64,000 nucleotides of DNA from Sitta carolinensis (lineage: Eukaryota; Chordata; Aves; Passeriformes; Sittidae), in the NCBI GenBank assembly GCA_032173965.1, contig CM063288.1:18008501-18072500 (forward strand), written 5' to 3'. The notes beneath the pieces are model-generated. The model had not been told where the DNA came from. It ran no database searches and worked only from the letters and a program-made list of their open reading frames with translations. The position numbers and the translations under genes were made by a program. Each line of letters starts with the position of its first letter. Positions within the stretch are counted from its first letter, which is position 1. Positions 59,797 to 64,000 of this stretch are shown here, one piece after another.

Positions 59797-59920
59797 CCTC
59801 CTTAATTCAGATAAGCATCTGTCTTTGGAATCAGTATCACAGACAACTAAACTGGGAGTGTATCACACCAGTTTCTGGAAGGGGCAGCTAGTCATGTTTG
59901 GGGACTATATCATTCTGTAG

Positions 59921-59974
59921 AAGAAAGCTCAAATCAACAAACAAACCAAGAAAGCTCAAATCAACAAACAAACC
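59921..59974. repeat. Perfect 27-bp tandem duplication
   Basis: The unit beginning aagaaagctcaaatcaacaa occurs twice head to tail with no mismatch (59921-59947 and 59948-59974), directly before a long A-rich tract. Confidence 0.95.
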
Positions 59975-60014
59975 AAACAAAAAAAAACCAACAAAAAAAA
60001 AAAAAACAAAAAAA

Positions 60015-60049
<35 letters not shown>

Positions 60050-60062
60050 AAAGGAAAAGAAG
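59975..60062. repeat. A-rich low-complexity tract
   Basis: About 90 bp of A runs broken by CC, C or G. Open frames here encode only Lys/Phe homopolymers and are not genes. Confidence 0.9.
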
Positions 60063-60409
60063 GAAATATACCTAAGGAAATATGCCTTCCAAATTCCAGA
60101 TATAGCAGAGATTATATGGTACCACTGCAAAACAGCTTAAAATAACTCAAAGAAAGTCAAATGTAACAGGCCATCATGAATATGTTGCTTGTACCAAAAA
60201 AAATTTTTAAAGGCTCATTTGGTTTTCTCTGCTTCAAGCCCTAACTCTAGATTGATATTCAGAAGTACAAGTGCATTCAGTCTCTTACACGTGGTTTTGA
60301 GCCAGCACAGAGTACACCCATCCAAGCCATGAGCAGCCACAGATTCTCCAGTTAAATGCTGTGGGAAATGTTATCAGCTTTACTTAAGGCCCAGGTAAGC
60401 AACATCCAC

Positions 60410-60610
60410 TAGACCTTGTCCTAGGAGTACAATAAGTTGGACAAGCAGAACCTACCTTTACCAAAACCACGCTGGCTGGGACAGATCCCCTGGTTGTCCT
60501 GCACATGCCACATGATATCCCTTGAGACAATCTGCTCCATAACCTTCCCTCCTTGCCTGGGGTGCTCAGCTCATCACACGGTGCCACACCACCTGTGCAG
60601 ACTGTCTGCT
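60410..60610 (-). mobile_element. CR1 LINE ORF2 fragment
   Basis: The stretch ccacgctggctgggacagatcccctggttgtcctgcacat and tgctccataaccttccctcc is the reverse complement of a conserved part of CR1 reverse-transcriptase coding sequence. It is a short internal piece (about 200 bp), broken at both ends. Confidence 0.8.
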
Positions 60611-62461
60611 CTGTGCAATGGCACAGAAATCCGTAACAAAATTTTGCACACTAATAAATTCCAAATTCTTAAAATCTCTTCACATAATTGGACCTTGCCC
60701 TTTATTTTCTACCTTCTCAGAAAAGATTAAAAGAGGTGTTACAAATATTCAAACACTTCTATTTGTGTGGACTACAAACTCTGAAATTCTACCAAACGTG
60801 AAACAAAAAGAAAAAGAAGAGAGAAAGAGAGAAAAAGGAATATATTTACTCAGAGTAATAGGCCTCTTATTATTATTAGCAAGATCACAAATGTTTCTAG
60901 GAGTCTTGTCTCGATGTGCTGCTAGAAAAGCATTACATTATTATGGTTACAGTCACAGAACATTTGGTCTGCTTTATCTGCATTATCTAGTTTTAAATTT
61001 AAGAATACAATACACGAAGTTTTTATGACTCAGTGTTTTACTGTAGCCCTGTAAACATTGCAAGCCTTCAACAGAAAGGCAAACAGTTACAGTAAGTGAC
61101 TATTTCTGGCAATATTTTTCCTATAAAACATCAAACAGTCCAACTTAGAGACAGCATATCCCAGAACTCAAGGAACAGCATGTATAAAAAATGCTTTTTT
61201 TCCTTGGGTTTTTTGGTGTTTTCCTCTCCCCTTGCTGTCTGTTTGTACAATTCAAAATGTATCTTTCCATAAAGGTTCCTAGAGACAATAAGTTTCAGAA
61301 GTGAGCTCTTGTGACAATTTTCTAAATTTTATTTTGGAGAAAGACATAAACAAAAGCACCTATTAAAAGAATATGGTAGGGCTTACAGCCCAGTCATTAA
61401 TTTTATTTTCTCAACAGCAAGCAGTGATTTTCTTTCCCAGTAAGAGACACTAACAGGGTTTTTATTCAAAATGCTAAAGAATAATGAGAATTTGATACAC
61501 AGCATACAAGTTTTAGAATACATTTTAAGATGCAATTACAGTCCTTTTGTGATCTATGGTATTGAAGGAAACAATGTACCAAGCAAAATCTAATACAGGA
61601 AGCACTCAAGTCAGGGCCTGTGATACAAAAGGACATACATTTACATGTACATTTCCATATTCTGTCCTGTGTTTTAAGAAGTAGTAATCAGAATTGTCCA
61701 TGACTTATACTTGAGTCATTTAAAAACAAAACCCAAAATCTAAAGTACAATTAACTTGTTCCTTCTATTTCAACTCATAGCAGCCTGAAGGATTTCTACA
61801 ATAACTAACTTAAGTCACAGACACTTAAGTTTACAAACCCAAATACCTCAGAAGCTGGATGGGCAGTAGAAAGACCAAACAAGTGTCTTAAATAAAGACA
61901 AGCAATCAGAAACTTTTCTGTCCCTGTTCTTCACATCCCCTTCTACCTTTGGTTGTTCCTACACAGAAATCCAGACTTAACAAAATATGTATTAAACTGA
62001 TAGCACTCAAAACTGTTTGACAAAAATAAACTACAGTTTTTAGCTGTTTCTTTGTAAGCTTTTTGTTCATCATTTTGCTTAGATACACACTGCATTTATA
62101 ATAAAAATAAATTTTAAAAAAGCACAATCCTGCTTGACAAAGAATGGAATCATCCTGGTAACACTGGAGAAGAAAACTACATTTTTATCTCTCTCTATTT
62201 AAGGCTTTCCAACAAACAGCCCAACTCCAAGTATGGACTGTAGCATCAGATATTGCCACGGCCGGCTTTAAGATTCTGCAAGAATCTGAATACCACATTC
62301 ATACAGCTCTACTTACAATTGACACACTAAATACGTTAATTTGGAAAAAGAAGGCTCCGTTTTCGAAAAAAAAGACCAAGTATATCTTTTACGAGACAAA
62401 TGTAAATGTAAGAACCTGCTTATCAGAAAAGCCTAGACACATTAAGTACGCGGCTTTATAC

Positions 62462-62680
62462 TTACCACGCTCTCACATTCTCGTTCCCATTACTGGAAAC
62501 TAGGAAGCCCTCCGTGAAGAGGCCGAAGCCCGGCGGTGTCTCAGCGAGCCCAGACTCGCTCTGTCCCCTCAGCCACCCGCCCTGCCTGCGCACGGCGGCT
62601 CCGGGGCAGCGCCCGCATGGAACGCGCCTTGCGTTAGAAGAAATACTTCTGCAGCAAGAAAACACCGACAGCGTGTCCAA
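62462..62680 (-). promoter_or_regulatory. COBLL1: CpG-dense segment, candidate distal promoter and non-coding first exon
   Basis: About 16 CpGs occur within roughly 130 bp (62512-62640) in an otherwise CpG-poor window, and the block ends at a canonical minus-strand donor, GAGCGTG|GTAAGT (exon end 62466). Read as coding and joined to exon 41639-41818, the junction codon would be TGA, so it cannot encode an N-terminal extension onto that exon. It is better read as a 5'UTR exon. Assignment to COBLL1 rests on strand and position. Confidence 0.5.
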
Positions 62681-64000
62681 AGTACTACAATAAAAGCTCT
62701 TAGAACACTAAGAGCACTGACTGAAATGCGTATCCAAACGCTAGGACTAGGGAGTGGCAGGCCAGCTTTGGGGTGTCGGGGAGAGTCGCTGGGCAGTGGC
62801 CCTAAGCCCAGGGAATGCTGCTGAACCCCACTGAGCAGAGATGTTACTGCTCCCACCCGGACAGAAGGGCTGTGCTGCTGCTCCCTGCCAGAGGGAGAGT
62901 AAGAAAATACAGACAGGTAAAGCCCTGCCTTTCATTCATTCCGGCTGTGAGTGAAAGCTTTTCCTCTCCAAAATATGCCAAGCAGGTGCAGTGCTGAAAA
63001 GTTCCTTCCTATGTGCTTGCTTGGTGTGAAATATCTTCCACGTTATATTACTTCCTATATATGAAAACCAGTCTTAAACATTCAGGCACTTATCCCACCA
63101 AGATTTGAGCAACTCTGTAAAATGGTGCAAGGCAAAGCACTACTACTTCAAAGCATAACACTGCTTTTAAAAACAAAGTCTCTCTGACATCTTCAGTTTA
63201 AGTCAACAAAAATGCAGACGTCTTGAATACAAAATAAAATCAACTACCTCCATAAGCAGTGTTGTGCCTACCTAGACAATCTAATCTTAAAGTTAAACTA
63301 TCTGCCTAGAAAACTGACTACCTGGAAATAAAATATTTGCATATGTAACACTGCTGGAACTGATGAGAACAATTACCATAGTCCTTCAAGTTACTGCTGA
63401 GAAGTGCTCCAGTGTGAGATTTCCTTTTGAATGACCAAACCAGGCATTGCTTAATGATCTGATACAGTAGGTGAACAAACTGGTATTGCTCAGAAATTCT
63501 ATTTCTGGTTCTTCATCTAAGAAGGTTTCAGCAAGGACAAATAATGCTAAAGATAGGCAAAAAAATGTGCTGTACTATCCTGGTTAGACCAGGTACACAG
63601 CTAGGAGCACAGTCATCTTTTAAGTTTCCCACTGGGGATGACACAACAGAAACTGGTTCTTTAATAGAAGCCATGAAAAAAGGAAGCCACAGGGTGGCAC
63701 TGCAAGTAGGCTGTATTTTGAAACTACTTGGCTGTTTATTCTTTTCCAGACAAATCAGAGCATATCTAATCCCATGTGTATAAAACAGTAGAGTGCCTCA
63801 GTAGTTTTTCTTCATCCGTATTTTCCATCAACAAATATCCCTAGAATATAAACCATATCATAAAAAAGGCAGCAACTTCAGAACTGTCAGGGTATTTTAT
63901 AAATTCATAAAATGGCATTTAAGAGCATAAACACAAGAATGCTATTGTTAAGACAGGCTAGGAATTGATTTTGGATTTGTCAGTTCATTCTGAAACAACT
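62681..64000. other. Region upstream of the CpG segment, nothing recognised
   Basis: Moderately GC-rich to about 62900, then AT-rich. No splice-flanked conserved coding sequence or transposon recognised. Confidence 0.5.

Larger units (their letters stand above)
52427..62465 (-). other. COBLL1: Upstream region or first intron of COBLL1
   Basis: If the exon ending at 62466 is used, this is its intron (donor GTAAGT at 62465-62460). It contains an old CR1, a CR1 fragment, A-rich repeats and a CA repeat. No further coding exon was recognised. Confidence 0.5.

Noticed and set aside
59888..60140. 80-residue open frames on both strands (Lys- or Phe-rich)
   Set aside because: They arise entirely from the A-rich low-complexity tract and have no protein-like composition.
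62462..62680. 72-residue minus-strand frame as a COBLL1 N-terminal exon
   Set aside because: Joined to the next known exon it gives TGA at the junction, so it cannot extend COBLL1; a 5'UTR exon fits better.

Overview
The window is vertebrate nuclear DNA, almost certainly from a bird. It is AT-rich, has canonical GT-AG splice sites, few repeats, and CR1 LINE fragments carrying the typical avian 3' end. I see no bacterial, viral or mitochondrial gene organisation. Most open frames in it are non-coding.

The one gene I can support is COBLL1 (cordon-bleu WH2 repeat protein like 1), on the minus strand. I could join 14 coding exons by hand, with matching phase at every junction. They run from a start codon at 52426 to a stop at 8625. 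If one missing base at about 13088 is allowed for, they add up to about 1174 residues, close to the usual family length as I recall it. In order the protein has: a short proline-rich N-terminus; a basic KSKAPPPP motif; two adjacent ubiquitin-like (Cobl) segments; two KRAP-type motifs (KKRRAPLPP and KRKAPSPP); a long region that looks disordered and carries several QT motifs; and a single C-terminal WH2 actin-binding motif.

Layout. 1-7200: 3' flank, no gene recognised. 7200-8624: probable 3'UTR. 8625-24368: the seven C-terminal coding exons. 24369-32316: an 8 kb intron with an old CR1. 32317-41818: six exons encoding the Cobl region and the first KRAP motif, plus a younger CR1 at 41112-41550. 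41819-52325: a 10.5 kb intron. 52326-52426: an apparent first coding exon next to a TATA box. 52427-62465: an intron or 5' region with an old CR1, A-rich satellites and a CR1 fragment. 62462-62680: a CpG-dense segment ending in a splice donor, a candidate distal promoter and non-coding first exon. 62681-64000: nothing recognised.

The points most worth checking are: (a) a frame break in the largest exon that coincides with a CCCAAAG slip-type heptamer and would separate the WH2 domain from the rest; (b) a C17 tract inside the codons just after the start ATG, about 60 nt from a TATAAATA box; (c) two phase-symmetric exons that could be skipped; (d) a set of QT motifs resembling dynein light chain (LC8) binding sites. 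I found no wholly new system. These are local features of a known gene.
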